DNA from: Ectocarpus siliculosus
Taxonomy: Eukaryota > Sar > Phaeophyceae > Ectocarpales > Ectocarpaceae
Assembly (NCBI GenBank): GCA_000310025.1
Contig: FN648151.1
Coordinates: 327,621 to 391,620 of the forward strand
Direction of reading: 5' to 3'
Length of the DNA stretch: 64,000 nucleotides
Shown here: positions 12,290-23,596 of the stretch, piece after piece
Layout: every line of letters begins with the position of its first letter
Position numbering within the stretch: position 1 is the stretch's first letter
Notes under the pieces: generated by a model
The model's input: only the letters and a program-made list of their open reading frames with translations
The model's database searches: none
Told to the model about the DNA's origin: nothing
Program-made: the position numbers and the translations under genes

Positions 12290-15200
12290 ATGTCTGTTGC
12301 TTTCAACTCAGGACCGTCTGCTGCGCCACTGGCGAGGATGATAGCAGCCTTCGTTGCGTCACGCGCGGGCCGACCACCGTCGGCCAGCAGCCGAGATGGC
12401 GGCGGCGGCATCAGAGATCGCGGCACCAGAGCAGCTGCGATGTCGTCGTTGCCGTACGGCCTTTGGCGCGACAGAGGCGGCACACTTGACATCACGAGTG
12501 CGCAGAACCCTAAGGTCAAGCTCATGAGGTTCGTGCGTGCGTTGCGGCGTGTCTGTTGGTGTACCTGTGTTGAACTGTAACAGAAGACATCAGTGTGGAA
12601 AGTGTCATGTCATGTTTGACGGAGCTTCCTGAACCTTTACCTCGCAGAGCATTGTCTTGAGTCCTGTGTTGCTGCCAATGGGTTGGATGCAGAACAAAAT
12701 AGAGCCCAACCTTACCAATGGCATTCCCCTAGGTATCGCAATAGTAGGTGCGAAGCGTCGTAAGCTATTCGGTGACAATTACGCCAAACCTGCCGCAAGT
12801 TGATTTTGAATTCCCCGCAGAAGATCGCCGCTCACAAGATCACACTCGTGTTACACTTGAAAGTTTGCACGTTCTGCATCGCACCTGCATTCGGTTTATC
12901 GACTACCGTTGGGTGCCCTCGCTCGACACACCACACGCCGCTGTATCCCTGTTCGACTACCGCGCTAACACGACCCAGGTCCTTCCATAAGCGACGGACC
13001 CGCGACGACGGTGGAAAAATCTTGGCCGAAGGCCACCGGCTGGTGTGCGACCTCATCGAAGGCGGCCTCACTCCGACCCTGGTCATCGTGTCCCCTGAGG
13101 CGAGTTCAACTTTGTCTCTCTCTCTCGTGCTTGGAAGTACTCGACCAAACGCTGGCAAAGTGATTGCGTTTCTCAACACAGCAGTAAGAGCTCGAGGAGT
13201 GCGCGCACGTTTCTTCAGTACGGGATTGAGCATCACTGTATGATCGCATACGTTTTGTGGGAGAGGCCTACCGCCGTTCATGTGTTGAAGCCTCCGCTGG
13301 TTTGGCACACGTGGTGGCGCTTCTTCGGGAGCGTTGTCTTGGCCGACGACATTGCTGCCAAGGCGGCTCTATACGAAGGAGTTTCAAGTAGTGGTGACGA
13401 AAACTTGGGGGGGGGGGGCGCTGTCGGGGGGAGGCAACACAGGCGCAACAGGGACAAAACTAGGTATGGATCGTCTGTGGAAACAAGGCGTTGTCCTCAC
13501 CCCCCGCCCCTCGCACCCCTACTCCCTGTTAACGGTTAGGTCGTAGTTGTCGCTTCAGCTGTCGTCGTCGACGTTGTCGTTGCCGTCGTCTTCTCCGTAG
13601 TCGGTGTTGTAGTGTCTTCGCCGTCGTCGTCGTCTATTGCTGTTGGCGGTGGCAAAGCACAGTGTACCTTGACCCCCGCACCTGCTCCTCCTCCGACGAT
13701 TTGCAACAGGCCCTGCGCGCGTCCCCGGGCCCCCGGCTGCAGGCCGCATTGGAAACCCTCTCGGCAGACGTCGTCGCCGTCGCCCCCGCGGAAGTCGTCC
13801 AGCGGTGCTGCGACACGGTCACGTCGCAGGGGGTGGTGGCGCTGGTAGAGAGGCCGGTGCTACCCCTGCCGCCGACCCTGCAGACGGTGTTGATTTGCGA
13901 CGGCATTCAGGACCCAGGTGCGGGAAGCAGATACAATGCATGTGGGTACCTACAAAGAGAGCGAGAGTTGTTTGTGGAGTTTTCGTATGGTGAGGGAAAC
14001 GAATGTGGTTGCTTCGAACGGAAGAATTGTTTGTGGTGCTTCGAAAGGTGAGGTGTATCTGCGGGTAGGTAGCGTTGTCGCGGACGGGTGCGGGGCGGCA
14101 AGTCATCAGCGCGGGTGTCTCGGCGTATAGTTGCCCAACTGGTTTGTCGCAGGATCGTGGAAAAAATGAAACACCATCAGACGTTCTATCGCTCGGACGG
14201 ACACACGATGGCCAATAACGGCAGTACCCCCCCACCCCCCCCCTGCCTGTGCCCATGTGCGGTCCCCTCCGACACGGCGAAAGGCAACCTCGGGACCCTC
14301 GTTCGGACAGCGGCGGGTTTGGGAGCAGACGCCGTGGTGAGCGATGCAACGAAGTAGAGCTGGACGCTGATTGGTCAGCGGCGGGGGTCGGCTTGTTCCG
14401 AAACGGTGCTTTGTAGCACGAAAAATAATCGTGTGCTCAGGGTCCGTTCTTGTGGAACTCCCTGTTCGACGCGGGTATGTATAACCGGTAGTGACCCTCC
14501 CTCCCGCTGCGTGACCACGCTGGACTATCCCTGTCTGAAAACTGGAACGTATCCGTCGGTTCAGGTGCTGACAGGTTCGTGTGTAGACTACTGGGCGCCG
14601 AAGACCGTTCGTGCGTCCATGGGGGCTTCGTTCCGACTGCCGTCCCTGAGGCTGGAGTCTTGGCAAGAGGTCGTAGGTAAGTGTCGTCAAGACGTGGTAG
14701 GTGAGAGTCGTCGCTGCAGCGGCGGCGGCGGCGGTGGTGGCGGCTGCTGTCTGCGGAGGCCGCCGCACCAAATCCATTTCTGTACGTTGTGATACCGCAC
14801 CGCCTGGACCGATTTTGCAAGCCTGGATTACTCCACGACGAAGAGGGTGCCAAAGTCAAATTATGCGTTGTCGGAAAATCTCTACACGAGGCGGTTCCAA
14901 TGCCGCCCATTCCGTCATTATCACTTTTATGCTTAAGAAAATTCGAGCTTTGAAAACCGGTCAAGGGAGTGTGGTATCTTGCGTCACCTACGGTACTGTA
15001 TTACCCTCTGGACACGTGGAAGGGGTCATGTATAACTACGGGATAGCCCGCTCTCTCCCGAATTCCCCCTGACCCACCAACTTTTTACGCCCCCGAACGC
15101 TCGCGGAACAAACAGAGTTGATGCGGGCGCGTGGCATCCGCATGTACGCAGCCGATGGGGGCGCGAGACTGTCGCACTTCGACGCCGACTGGACCTCTCC

Positions 15201-15950
15201 AAGCGCCCTCGTCGTCGGCGCGGAGGCAAGGGGTAAGCCAGATAAGAGCGCAGTGGTAGGGGTACAACGGGGGGGCTACTCACGTTTTGCATGCCTTAGT
15301 TATTTGACCAGGGTGGAGCTGTGATACCCATCTTTTCTCGTACGATGCATACCGTATATGACACAAGATAACACACCCCCTGGACCGATTTTCAAAGCTC
15401 GATTACTCCACGACGAAGAGGATGCATAAACGAAACAATACATTTTCGAAAACCTCTCGACGAGACGGTTCCAACGCCGCCGTTTTCGGCGCTGTGACTC
15501 TTCCTGCTGTTGAGAAATCGAGCTTTGAAAATCGGCCCAGGGGGTGTGTTATCTTGTGTCATATACGGTATGCACGTGGCGGCCCTCTGTGTTGGGGGAT
15601 AGGGGTTTGTCGCTGAGCCGATCTCCGTTGGCGATGTGCAGAGGTCTGCTGCAGGAGTTAACATAGGAACCTGACGAACTGGTCTCCTCCCACTCCGCCA
15701 CTAACTGTCAATCCTTTGCGTTGCCCCAGGTCTCAGCGACGCCGCGAGGCTAGAGCTGGAGAGCGGGGGCATCGCGGGGGTCAGCGTGCCCCTGGAGGGG
15801 GGGGTGGAGTCGTTGAACGCGGCGGTGGCGGGCGCTATTGTACTAGGCGAGGCGCAGCGGCAGCGTTTGGTGGCGGAGAGGCACGATGGGATTGGGGGGG
15901 GGAGAGGGGTGACGGGAGATGGCGAGTTGTCGGGGGCAGTCTCGCAATGA
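12290..15950 (+). CDS. SpoU/TrmH-family RNA 2'-O-methyltransferase
   Basis: SAM-dependent ribose 2'-O-methylation of rRNA or tRNA, probably in an organelle. Supported exons: 12290-12528, 12979-13099, 13663-13917, 14285-14337, 14565-14676, 15116-15232 and 15730-15950 (stop TGA). The N-terminal ~50 residues are Ala/Arg/Ser-rich, like a transit peptide. They are followed by DITSAQNPKVKLMR and GGKILAEGHRLV, the substrate-binding start of RlmB/MRM3-type enzymes. The three SpoU motifs are present: DPGNLGTLVRTAAGLGA (split by an intron), PKTVRASMGASFRLP, and GAEARGLS...GVSVPLEGGVESLNAAVA, the trefoil-knot SAM site. Phases agree from 13663 onward. Between 13099 and 13663 the model is open: the second exon appears to end at a GC donor (GAG|GCGAGT), and a phase 0-to-1 exon is probably missing. 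Two hairpin MITEs lie in its last introns. The family call is firm; the RNA target is unknown. Confidence 0.85.
14792..14978. mobile_element. Hairpin MITE, older copy, in SpoU-gene intron
   Basis: The left end GATACCGCACCGCCTGG and right end AGGGAGTGTGGTATC are inverted relatives of each other and of the younger copy at 15347-15573, with the same order of internal blocks (TACTCCACGACGAAGAGG, GGTTCCAA). It sits between the exons ending at 14676 and starting at 15116. Confidence 0.7.
15347..15573. mobile_element. Hairpin MITE, younger copy, in SpoU-gene intron
   Basis: Terminal inverted repeats of nearly 60 bp start GCATACCGTATATGACACAA and end TTGTGTCATATACGGTATGC, matching with about one difference by eye. 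The whole 227-bp unit can fold into a long hairpin. No coding capacity; no clear target-site duplication. It lies in the last intron of the methyltransferase gene. Confidence 0.8.
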
Positions 15951-17894
15951 TGTCACCACCGTTTCGCGACGCGAAATATCTCATCGTTTTTTCGTGGTTG
16001 GCGGAGGACTTTTGAGAAAGTGGTCCCTCATTCCGTTGTGGTTGGTTTTTGGAGGGTGTTGTCCTTGCCGTGATACATTACCGGTGTCAGCACCAGAGAG
16101 AGAGAGGAACGGAGGGAGGGAGGGAGGGAGGGAGGGAGAACAGGCGCCCGCCGGCAGATATTCTAATCGGCCAAGGAGCAGTTTGCCGGCCGGGGTGCAA
16201 CCTTCCGGTAAGTTGTTGGTGCTCGCGGTTGCGACCACCTCACGGAAACAAACGCGTTCACGTGGGCGAGGGGTAGCTCATCAATCTGGCAGTCGGCGAT
16301 TCAGCCTCGCATCGTGGGTTTTCCAAGGCCCCATCTCGCACGCTCATGTGGTTGAGTCCGTGCGGTACCACGTGCTCGTTTTTTTCTTCTTTTCTCCATC
16401 ACTTCTAATCTTTTATTCAGAGCTCACTTGCAATTTTCCGGGTATGAGCTCCGATCCGTTGTGCCCCGTGCACGATTAGGGTCTCGAGATGTCCGTTGAC
16501 ATGTGCGTGCTTTGTTGTGCGAGTGGTTGCTCTGAAAATGAGTACGAACCTTGTTAGGCTGTTGTGGTGCGGATATCGGGGCTGTTAGTGCGAGGTATTT
16601 CTCTCTCTGTGGGTAACGCGTTTGTTAGCAGTTTACACGAATATTTGTTATTGACGGGAATCGGCGTCGCGAAAAGGCCACCCGACCAAGACGCCTCCGA
16701 AGGCGTGTGCGAGCATCTCATGGGCTCAACAAGCAGCGGTGCTAGCCGAGAGAAAACAACGGTACCACGAAACGTCTTCGGGAAACCCTACCGTACCGCA
16801 TGTGTCAACCGTACCGCATGTGTTTCATGTCTCTTTGCGCCGGGACGTGGCTGCGGGATCATCTGTTCGTCTTGTGGAGATAGGACCGACGACTTTACTC
16901 CCCCAGCTCAACAATTGACGACACCAGCTGCGACACCAAATCGCAGGTCAAGCGTGCTGTACCTAAAACACATTTAGACTATTAGCACGGAAACACCAAA
17001 ACGTGTTGCTCGCAACATCCTCTCAAGGGCCTTGAATCCAATGCCGCCTATCACGCCTACACATATCAAAACGATCCATCTATACAAGCTTTGCCAACAA
17101 ATCCCGCAGAGGCTACAGTAGACCCCAAGACTCTTCAAAAGAACACTACATGCAATAAAACCTCCCCACTGCCACCGCGGGGTGACAAATCTAACTCACT
17201 ACAACATGCCGACGAAGGGCCTAAGAGCTTCCCCCAATGCTTCCACAAGAGCCGGGGAGCACGCTTGTATTTGCCCCTCGCGGCGGCTTGCTCGGACACC
17301 CCTGCCCACACGAAAACACCCTCAATAACACGGATTCCAGCAAACCAAGCAACACCTAATGCCTTATCGCCGAGGTGTTCGTCCACAGAAAACCCCGCCT
17401 GCTCACGTCGTCCAGGCCCTCATTAAATCCCTGCTCCCTAGACACGCGTCCACACATACCCGAGCCAAAGGAGCCTCGCCAGCTCTTCTGGGAAGGCATG
17501 GATAGATACGGAATAGCGTCTTGACGCCTTTGAAACTCGTTGTTTGGAATTGGGAAGATCGCGACCGCTTGCTGCTTCCAGATAAAGCACTGATGGCACC
17601 CACAATACAGCCAGATCAACTCGAATGTCGCGCAATGACGCCATCTCGGACGACGGTGGCGAAACCTCTTGTAACGGCAAAGGGTACCTACACTCGCTCT
17701 TGATCCTCTCCTTGTCTCCTTCGCTGCCGCCACGTCACAACCCCCACTGTCCCCCCTGTCCTGTGAGAACCCGGCGTGCTCCGTCCCAGCTATGTAGGGG
17801 TGCGACGTCAATGGCCTACGCCATCCACGGCTATGAATACCCTCCCTCCGCCCAAAGCGCTCATTCTTACCCAGCACTTGACGGCCTGGCCAGC
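15951..17894. other. 3' flank of SpoU gene; no convincing gene
   Basis: A (GGGA)n microsatellite occurs at about 16110-16138. Remaining frames are short or antisense; a minus-strand frame at 17438-17680 lacks recognisable motifs. The left end should hold the 3' UTR of the methyltransferase gene. Confidence 0.4.
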
Positions 17895-19346
17895 TCAGCC
17901 CCCGCTCCCCCAGTACCGGGAGATCGCCGAGAGGCTCCCGACGGCCTTGCCCAACGCGGCCTCTGCCTCCTCGTCGCTCTCGCAGCCGTCCGACTTGAGC
18001 CATTGCACGATCAGCGGCTTCCTCGCCATGCCCCTCGCGTCTCGAAGGGTCACCAGGGGGTCCACCTTCTTGCCCTTGGTCGCCCTCCCCTTCCCCTTCC
18101 CTTTGACCTTGCTCGCTGAACCGCCGCCGCCGCCGGTGGTGGTGCTGGTGGCCGTAGCGGGGGCGGCGACTAGCAGCGCGGGGTCCTCCAGAGCCGGCGC
18201 AGTGCGCCCGCCACCGCCGCTGCTTCGGCGCCGCTTGCCGAACTCGTTCTTCTTCTTGCTGCTGCTGGCGGTGTTGGTGAGCTTGTTCATCGCCGCTGAC
18301 CGGTTCGTGCGCTCACGAGCCTCCGCCGCCGCCGCGGCGGCGGCGGCAGCGGCGGCGGCGGCCGCCTTCTTCTTCTTGGCGTTTGCAGCGCTCTCCCACA
18401 GATCGACCGCGTCGAGAAGGCGAGTGGGCACCCCGGCAGCGGGGTCCGCCGAAACAGAGGCAACCGCTCGAGCATCGATGATGGTGGTGTCGCCGGTGGC
18501 CGTCATCCGACAAGGGCGGCTTTCGCGGTGTTCGTTGTCGCCGTCAGGTTTTCCGTCGCTGTTTCTCTCCACGCCAGACGGCGAGACTCCTCCCGCGTCC
18601 ACCGTCGGAGCCGGAGCAGGCGCGGGCGCATCGGTGAGGTCCACCACGGTGATCGGGCGGTGTTCGTCCCGGACGGCGTCGAAAGCAACGGCAAGGTTTT
18701 CTCCGGGAAGCGCGCCTGGCGTCTCCCGCCGGGGGAGTTCCGCCGGGGACGGCGGGGCCGGGGCGACCGCCAACGTTACCGAGCCCGTGGCTGCCGCGGC
18801 GGCGGCGGTTGCGGCGGACGGGGAGGGCGCGGGGCACATTTGCTGGAGGACCTCGAGGTCCGGGGGGGGCTCGGTGGCGGCCTCCTCGGCACCGCAGTCG
18901 ACTTGCGTGCTCTTCGGGCTGTCGCTGCCACACCCGTGCTTTTCCTGTCCGCGGTCCCCCTTGTCTTCGAGGTGGTCCAAATCGAGGTCTGGCAAATCGA
19001 ACAGTGCATCTGCAGGAGGCGTGCCATACGGTTTATCGGTCGGCGCGGCCGGAGAGAGAGAGGCAAGGGAGGGCGGAGGGGGTTGGGGGGCGTGGTGAAG
19101 ACGCGAGTTCAAAAACTGCTCAAGTAGATTTCGAAAGGGTGAACGTGTTTTTCCCGTAAAGATCGATACTGTTTCAAAGTGTTTTTTCATCCAGCTGCTG
19201 CACGCAGAGAAGAAGTCAGCAATGCTTCCACCTGAAGCTGTCTGGGGACAAACCCAAGCCATCCTCACTGGACCTTGACTCGAGAACAAGGTGGCAACAG
19301 AATGGGATGTCAAGCAGTAATCACTATCCATTCCGCGCTTTATCAA
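17895..19346 (-). CDS. Hypothetical Ala/Lys-rich, probably nuclear protein
   Basis: A minus-strand frame of 483 codons ends at TGA 17895-17897. The convincing coding part begins near 19130 (EQFLNSRLHHAPQ), where a CTTGAG-like acceptor could open an exon; the upstream Met at 19344-19346 may not be the true start. The protein has an acidic stretch (DLPDLDLDHLEDKGD), a VVDLTDAPAPAPA segment that resembles a SUMO-interacting motif (hydrophobic core followed by acid), a 14-residue Ala tract after KKKK, basic clusters GKRRR and KVKGKGKGRATKGKK that look like nuclear localisation signals, and a C-terminal conserved-looking helix-rich end (MARKPLIVQWLKSDGCESDE). No catalytic domain is recognised. High GC and long homopolymer tracts are ordinary for exons here. 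The plus-strand frame of 440 codons over the same bases is its shadow. Confidence 0.5.
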   Translation of the reverse strand: MIKRGMDSDYCLTSHSVATLFSSQGPVRMAWVCPQTASGGSIADFFSACSSWMKKHFETVSIFTGKTRSPFRNLLEQFLNSRLHHAPQPPPPSLASLSPAAPTDKPYGTPPADALFDLPDLDLDHLEDKGDRGQEKHGCGSDSPKSTQVDCGAEEAATEPPPDLEVLQQMCPAPSPSAATAAAAAATGSVTLAVAPAPPSPAELPRRETPGALPGENLAVAFDAVRDEHRPITVVDLTDAPAPAPAPTVDAGGVSPSGVERNSDGKPDGDNEHRESRPCRMTATGDTTIIDARAVASVSADPAAGVPTRLLDAVDLWESAANAKKKKAAAAAAAAAAAAAAEARERTNRSAAMNKLTNTASSSKKKNEFGKRRRSSGGGGRTAPALEDPALLVAAPATATSTTTGGGGGSASKVKGKGKGRATKGKKVDPLVTLRDARGMARKPLIVQWLKSDGCESDEEAEAALGKAVGSLSAISRYWGSGG

Positions 19347-20640
19347 TTCGGCGTTCTACGCTCTAGAACAAGAAACACTATGTCAGAAGTGGCAAGCACG
19401 AAATATAACAAGACTAGCTCGGAAACGGCGTGCCGCAAACAAGAGAAGATATGGAAGAAGATGTCGCGGAAATGCCGTATCTTGACATCCGAAACGTCGA
19501 GTGAAGCATCATCTAATGTTTTCCGCCGGGGAAGCGAGAAGAAACACGAATATCGTGTCACGGCAGCAGCACGAGGTCCAAGATTCTTTGCATCTTGGTG
19601 CCCAAGGTATCAAAAGTCCTCCGGCAGTATATATGTTTCTACCTGTGATCCTGCCGGCACATATGGGGGCGTTCTTGGAAATTGGGTGTTGTTTCCCCTG
19701 GAACTGTTACCCCAACAACCATCTTGTACTGGTCCTCAAGGCTAGCAACAAAAGTTCAGCGTGCCCACGACGACAAACAGCGGGCTTCATCGTTTCCTTT
19801 TTACCGGTGGGCTGCCACTCAACAGCTTCCATGGCAAACGCCCAGTTGCACCAATGCTGCTCGCCACACAGAGGGGACCCCAGCACGAACAAAGCATGTG
19901 CTCGCCAAAGGACAACATATTGAACACACATCCTTGTTAGCTGCGAGAGACACGCCTTTCTTTCCGCCCCCCTACTATGAGAAGACCGAGGAACGTTCCG
20001 CACAATACGCGCGAATTCGGCGCGAAGCCCCTTCGAACCTATGCACCATCTCATAGAATTATTGAGCATGCTGGAAGGCGTACGGCTCGAAGTACGGCAG
20101 CGTGGCCACGTAGAGCTGTGGATGTGGCCGCCGTCCAATATCTCCGGTTTGCCGTACACAGTTATTAACTTCTTCGTTCTGTACTGATTGCGCACAGGCC
20201 TCGCAGTGAAGGGTTCGGAAAGCTAGACGCTGGGGTCGCTTCGTTTGTGAGAGAAAAAAAAAAAAAATCCGTCCATGGAGATCGTGTTTGCTGCTCGATT
20301 GGAATGTACCGAGCCCAGCAGTTGCCCGGATCGGCACATGTAGAAGAGAAGCCCAGCAGAACATACACGAGGAGCCCAGCAGAAAGCCCCGATCCCCGCA
20401 AGCCTTTTCCCTTTAGAATTGGTGGTATGAACCGTTGCAAACGGCCTGCCTTCCTATGCGTAAAAGACAAAAAAAACGAAATCTGCCATCCACAGGGGAG
20501 ACATCGCTATATGCTGCTATGGGAAATCGTAGAGACACAGGTTACAGCACACCGCTAACGCTATGAACTCATTGCCAATTAATCCTCGACCTTGCTATGG
20601 ATAGAGATGGATTCGTTGCGCTATATGTTGAGAAAAAAAA
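19347..20640. other. No gene recognised
   Basis: AT-richer sequence with only short frames. A poly-A tract is at 20256-20268. It may contain upstream exons of the 17.9-19.3 kb gene, but none could be tied in by phase. Confidence 0.35.
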
Positions 20641-20646
20641 AAGATG

Positions 20647-22105
20647 TCCCGATATAGCGCCGGTACGTGTCCAGGCGATTTGACCGGCACCATATCGGAC
20701 ACCGGCACTATTCAGAATTGTGCCTCAACAGTGCCAAACCGGCATCCCTCCATGGTGCCGGCTTGGCACTATTCAAGACTGTTCGACTTCAGAGTGCAGC
20801 GCTTGCGCTTTGCGGGGCTGACAGAGTACCAAACGAACGGTATTAGGATCAATCGTGAGGTGGGCGACGTGGGCGGGCTTCATTAAGTTTCGTGAGGCTC
20901 TTGGACTGTCGAAAACACGGCAAAATTAACTTGATTGACCAGATAGATTTGTTGCACAGCACTTGCTCTCTTCCCACACCTCAGCGCAAGCACTCGCTAG
21001 TGAAACGTTGCTGCTACCTTTCAACTGTAGACCGTGCTGCCCGATAAAAGTTCACCTCGCTATCAAATGATTATGTGTTGTATTGCGCCGTAGTAACTAT
21101 TCAAGCAACCTCAAAGGCATCCCTTGACAGCGAAAGAAAGACGCTCATGCACGCACCCGATGTACATTTGGAGGTTTTAACATGGATGGATGCAGTGCTC
21201 CTTACATGAGCACACAAAAGAAGATGCAACCTAAAAAAGGGGTGAAGAAGATAACGAACTCCCCTGTTCCTTCGATAAAAAGCTAGAGAGAAGACCAAGC
21301 CTTCAGGAGCAAGAAAAACGACTGGCCAACCAAAAGACGTCAGTCTCAGTGCGGTCAAAAACAATACAATATTTGTTTCTCAAGGCCGTGAGAGGGTGTC
21401 ATGGAGGAGGCTGAGCTATTCTCTAGATAAAAGACAGAAATGGTGGCAACAGAGAGAGGAGAACTACGTGACTGCCAAGGCTTAAAAACTTTGAACACGC
21501 GTTCGTTTGGGAGTGTTTTCATCCTTAGAAATATTTTATTTACCACCACTACTACATACACTCTTCACAAATATGTTTCCACTATTTTTCGGGCGGTAAT
21601 CTCTAGATTCTGCGCCCCTGCGGCGTTTTTTATGGGAGGAAGGTCATCTCGCTCGAAACTCTTGTTGTTCCCCTCAACGCCATATTTTCCTCCTGCATCA
21701 TCACTTCTATCCTTGGCTATATTTTCCATATCCTTCTTCACTACCACCATCTTCCTTGTCGCTCGCCTCACCACTGAAATCCCAGCCTATTGGTGGAACC
21801 TGGTCGATCGGTATACCGTGACATTTGAAGACGTCACGCGTACCGAGAGAAACCGAGCTATACTTGTAGCTCGAAGGGAAACCGTCTCAGAATCCTGCCG
21901 GCGTGGAAGGCTTGAGGCGAACAAACGTTGTGTGTGGGGTCTGAACCGGCACTATCGACGGGCTCGATAGTGCCTGAACCGGCACTACAGCGGGCAGCCC
22001 TGAATAGTGCCAAACCGGCACTATTCAGACCTGTGCCTGTGTCGAGAATTTTACCGGCACTATACCGGACGTTGGCACTATTCAACCGGCACTATATCGG
22101 GAACC
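20647..22105. repeat. Region bounded by palindromic CCGGCACTAT repeat clusters
   Basis: The left cluster (20647-20775) and right cluster (21945-22105) are built from the same short units, such as CCGGCACTATTCAG and GCCAAACCGGCA, in both orientations. The outermost bases are inverted: TCCCGATATAGCGCCGGT at the left and ACCGGCACTATATCGGGA at the right. This could be a 1.46-kb foldback element, or two separate clusters. The interior (20.78-21.94 kb) shows no supported gene. Confidence 0.5.
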
Positions 22106-22372
22106 TACTCTACTGATTATCAGGCCGATGGTCCCGCCATGGGCAGAGTTGAAAAAACGAAAAACGCCGCATATATTTGTTCTACACTCTGCTCCCTCTG
22201 CTCCCATCTCGCTGCCAGGAAAGTTCAGCTAATGAACCACTTATTGTTTTTCTTTTAAGCTCAGCCGTGTGCCGTAGCTCGAGATCGGCTTTTGAGACCA
22301 GATCGGGGTGTGTGCATAATAATAAAAATTACTTCGGAGTTATACCGACGGGAAAAAAAGATCGAGTGCTTA

Positions 22373-23593
22373 GGCCATTTCTTGCGGTTCTTTTTTCGCA
22401 GATCTTTTTTCCCCCCTTTCGGACAACCCAGAAAGGGATCTACAAAAACGATGACCCCCTTCTTACGGTGTTGGGCGATCCTTTTTCACCGACCAAAAAA
22501 AAACAGACTCTGCAACGGCTGCTGTCACACATACATGTACCTTCCCACCGAAATGGGTTTTCGGTGATATCTCCTCACAGAGTGAAGCAGCGCCTACTGT
22601 AAAGCTATCCCTCGCGAGCTATGTGTATGGTCCGTCTTGGGTGGCGGCTGACAGAGACCACAGGGCGATAGGAGGCACGGGAATGGAGATGCCGAGAGTC
22701 GACAGCACGCTGCAAAAATGCCCACCGCGCCAGCAACCATTTTTTTTTTGCTCTTGTGCCCCTGTCAAAACTTTGGTTTACCGGTACTCCCTCGCCACCC
22801 ACTCTAGCAACAGCGATGACAAAGGTATGCGCCACGAGCTGTGTGTATGGTCCGTCTTGTGTGGTGGCTGACACAGACCAGGAGGCTATAGGACGTTCAG
22901 AACTTGTGAGCGCGAGAGTGGTGGACAAGCGGGAAAAATGATCCGCCGCATCTTCAAGCAACTTTTTTCGCTCTTTTGCCCGTGTCGCAACTTTGGTTTG
23001 CCAGTACTCCCTCGCCACCCACTCAAGCAACAGCGATGATAAAGGCATGCGCCACGAGCTGTGCGTATGGTTCGTCTTGTGTGATGATTGATACAGCCCA
23101 GGAGGCTATAGGACGCCCAAAAGTTGGGTTCGCAAGGTTGACAGTACACGAAAAATGACCCACCGCTGCTGCGTCCAGGCTCTCTCGGTTTGTTTGCCTC
23201 TTGTTTGCCGCACACATCGGGTTGTCCACCTGGTCCAGCCCACTGAAAAAACATTGGCTACCGCCGGTGCCACCGACTCTGTACCAGCCAGCAACATGAC
23301 ACAACTCGTGTGACCACCGTTAGAGTTTGCGGTGGGCCGTCGAGAGATTCAAGTTTCTAGGTACGAGTGATGTGGTTGTGACCAAAAAAAGACAACAGTT
23401 TTGGACAGCCTCCACTTGTCCAAAACTGCCCCAAAAAAAGACAGGATGGGCTGTCCAAAACGGGTTGTCTTTTTCTGGCGATCTTTTTTTGAGGAAAAAA
23501 GACATTGTAAGAAGACCTTCTACGGCCAGTTGTCTTTTTTTGAGAAGGAAAAAAGAAAAAGATCATAAAAAAAGACAACCGCAAGAAATGGCC
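22373..23593. mobile_element. Non-autonomous DNA transposon, copy 1 of an end-to-end pair
   Basis: 1.22-kb element with terminal inverted repeats GGCCATTTCTTGCGGTT... and ...AACCGCAAGAAATGGCC. It is flanked by TTA on both sides (left TTA 22370-22372, right TTA 23594-23596). Its interior holds three ~220-bp tandem units, near 22620, 22841 and 23061. A three-base TTA duplication with GG-starting inverted repeats fits the PIF/Harbinger superfamily, but no transposase is present. It is a diverged relative of the next element over its full length (shared blocks TTCGGTGATATCTCC, AACTGTAAAGCTATCCC, CCGTTAGAGTTTGCGG). Confidence 0.8.
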
Positions 23594-23596
23594 TTA

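Noticed and set aside
17776-19098. 440-codon plus-strand frame
   Set aside because: Shadow of the minus-strand Ala/Lys-rich ORF; produced by high GC. The minus frame has coherent NLS-like and acidic blocks.
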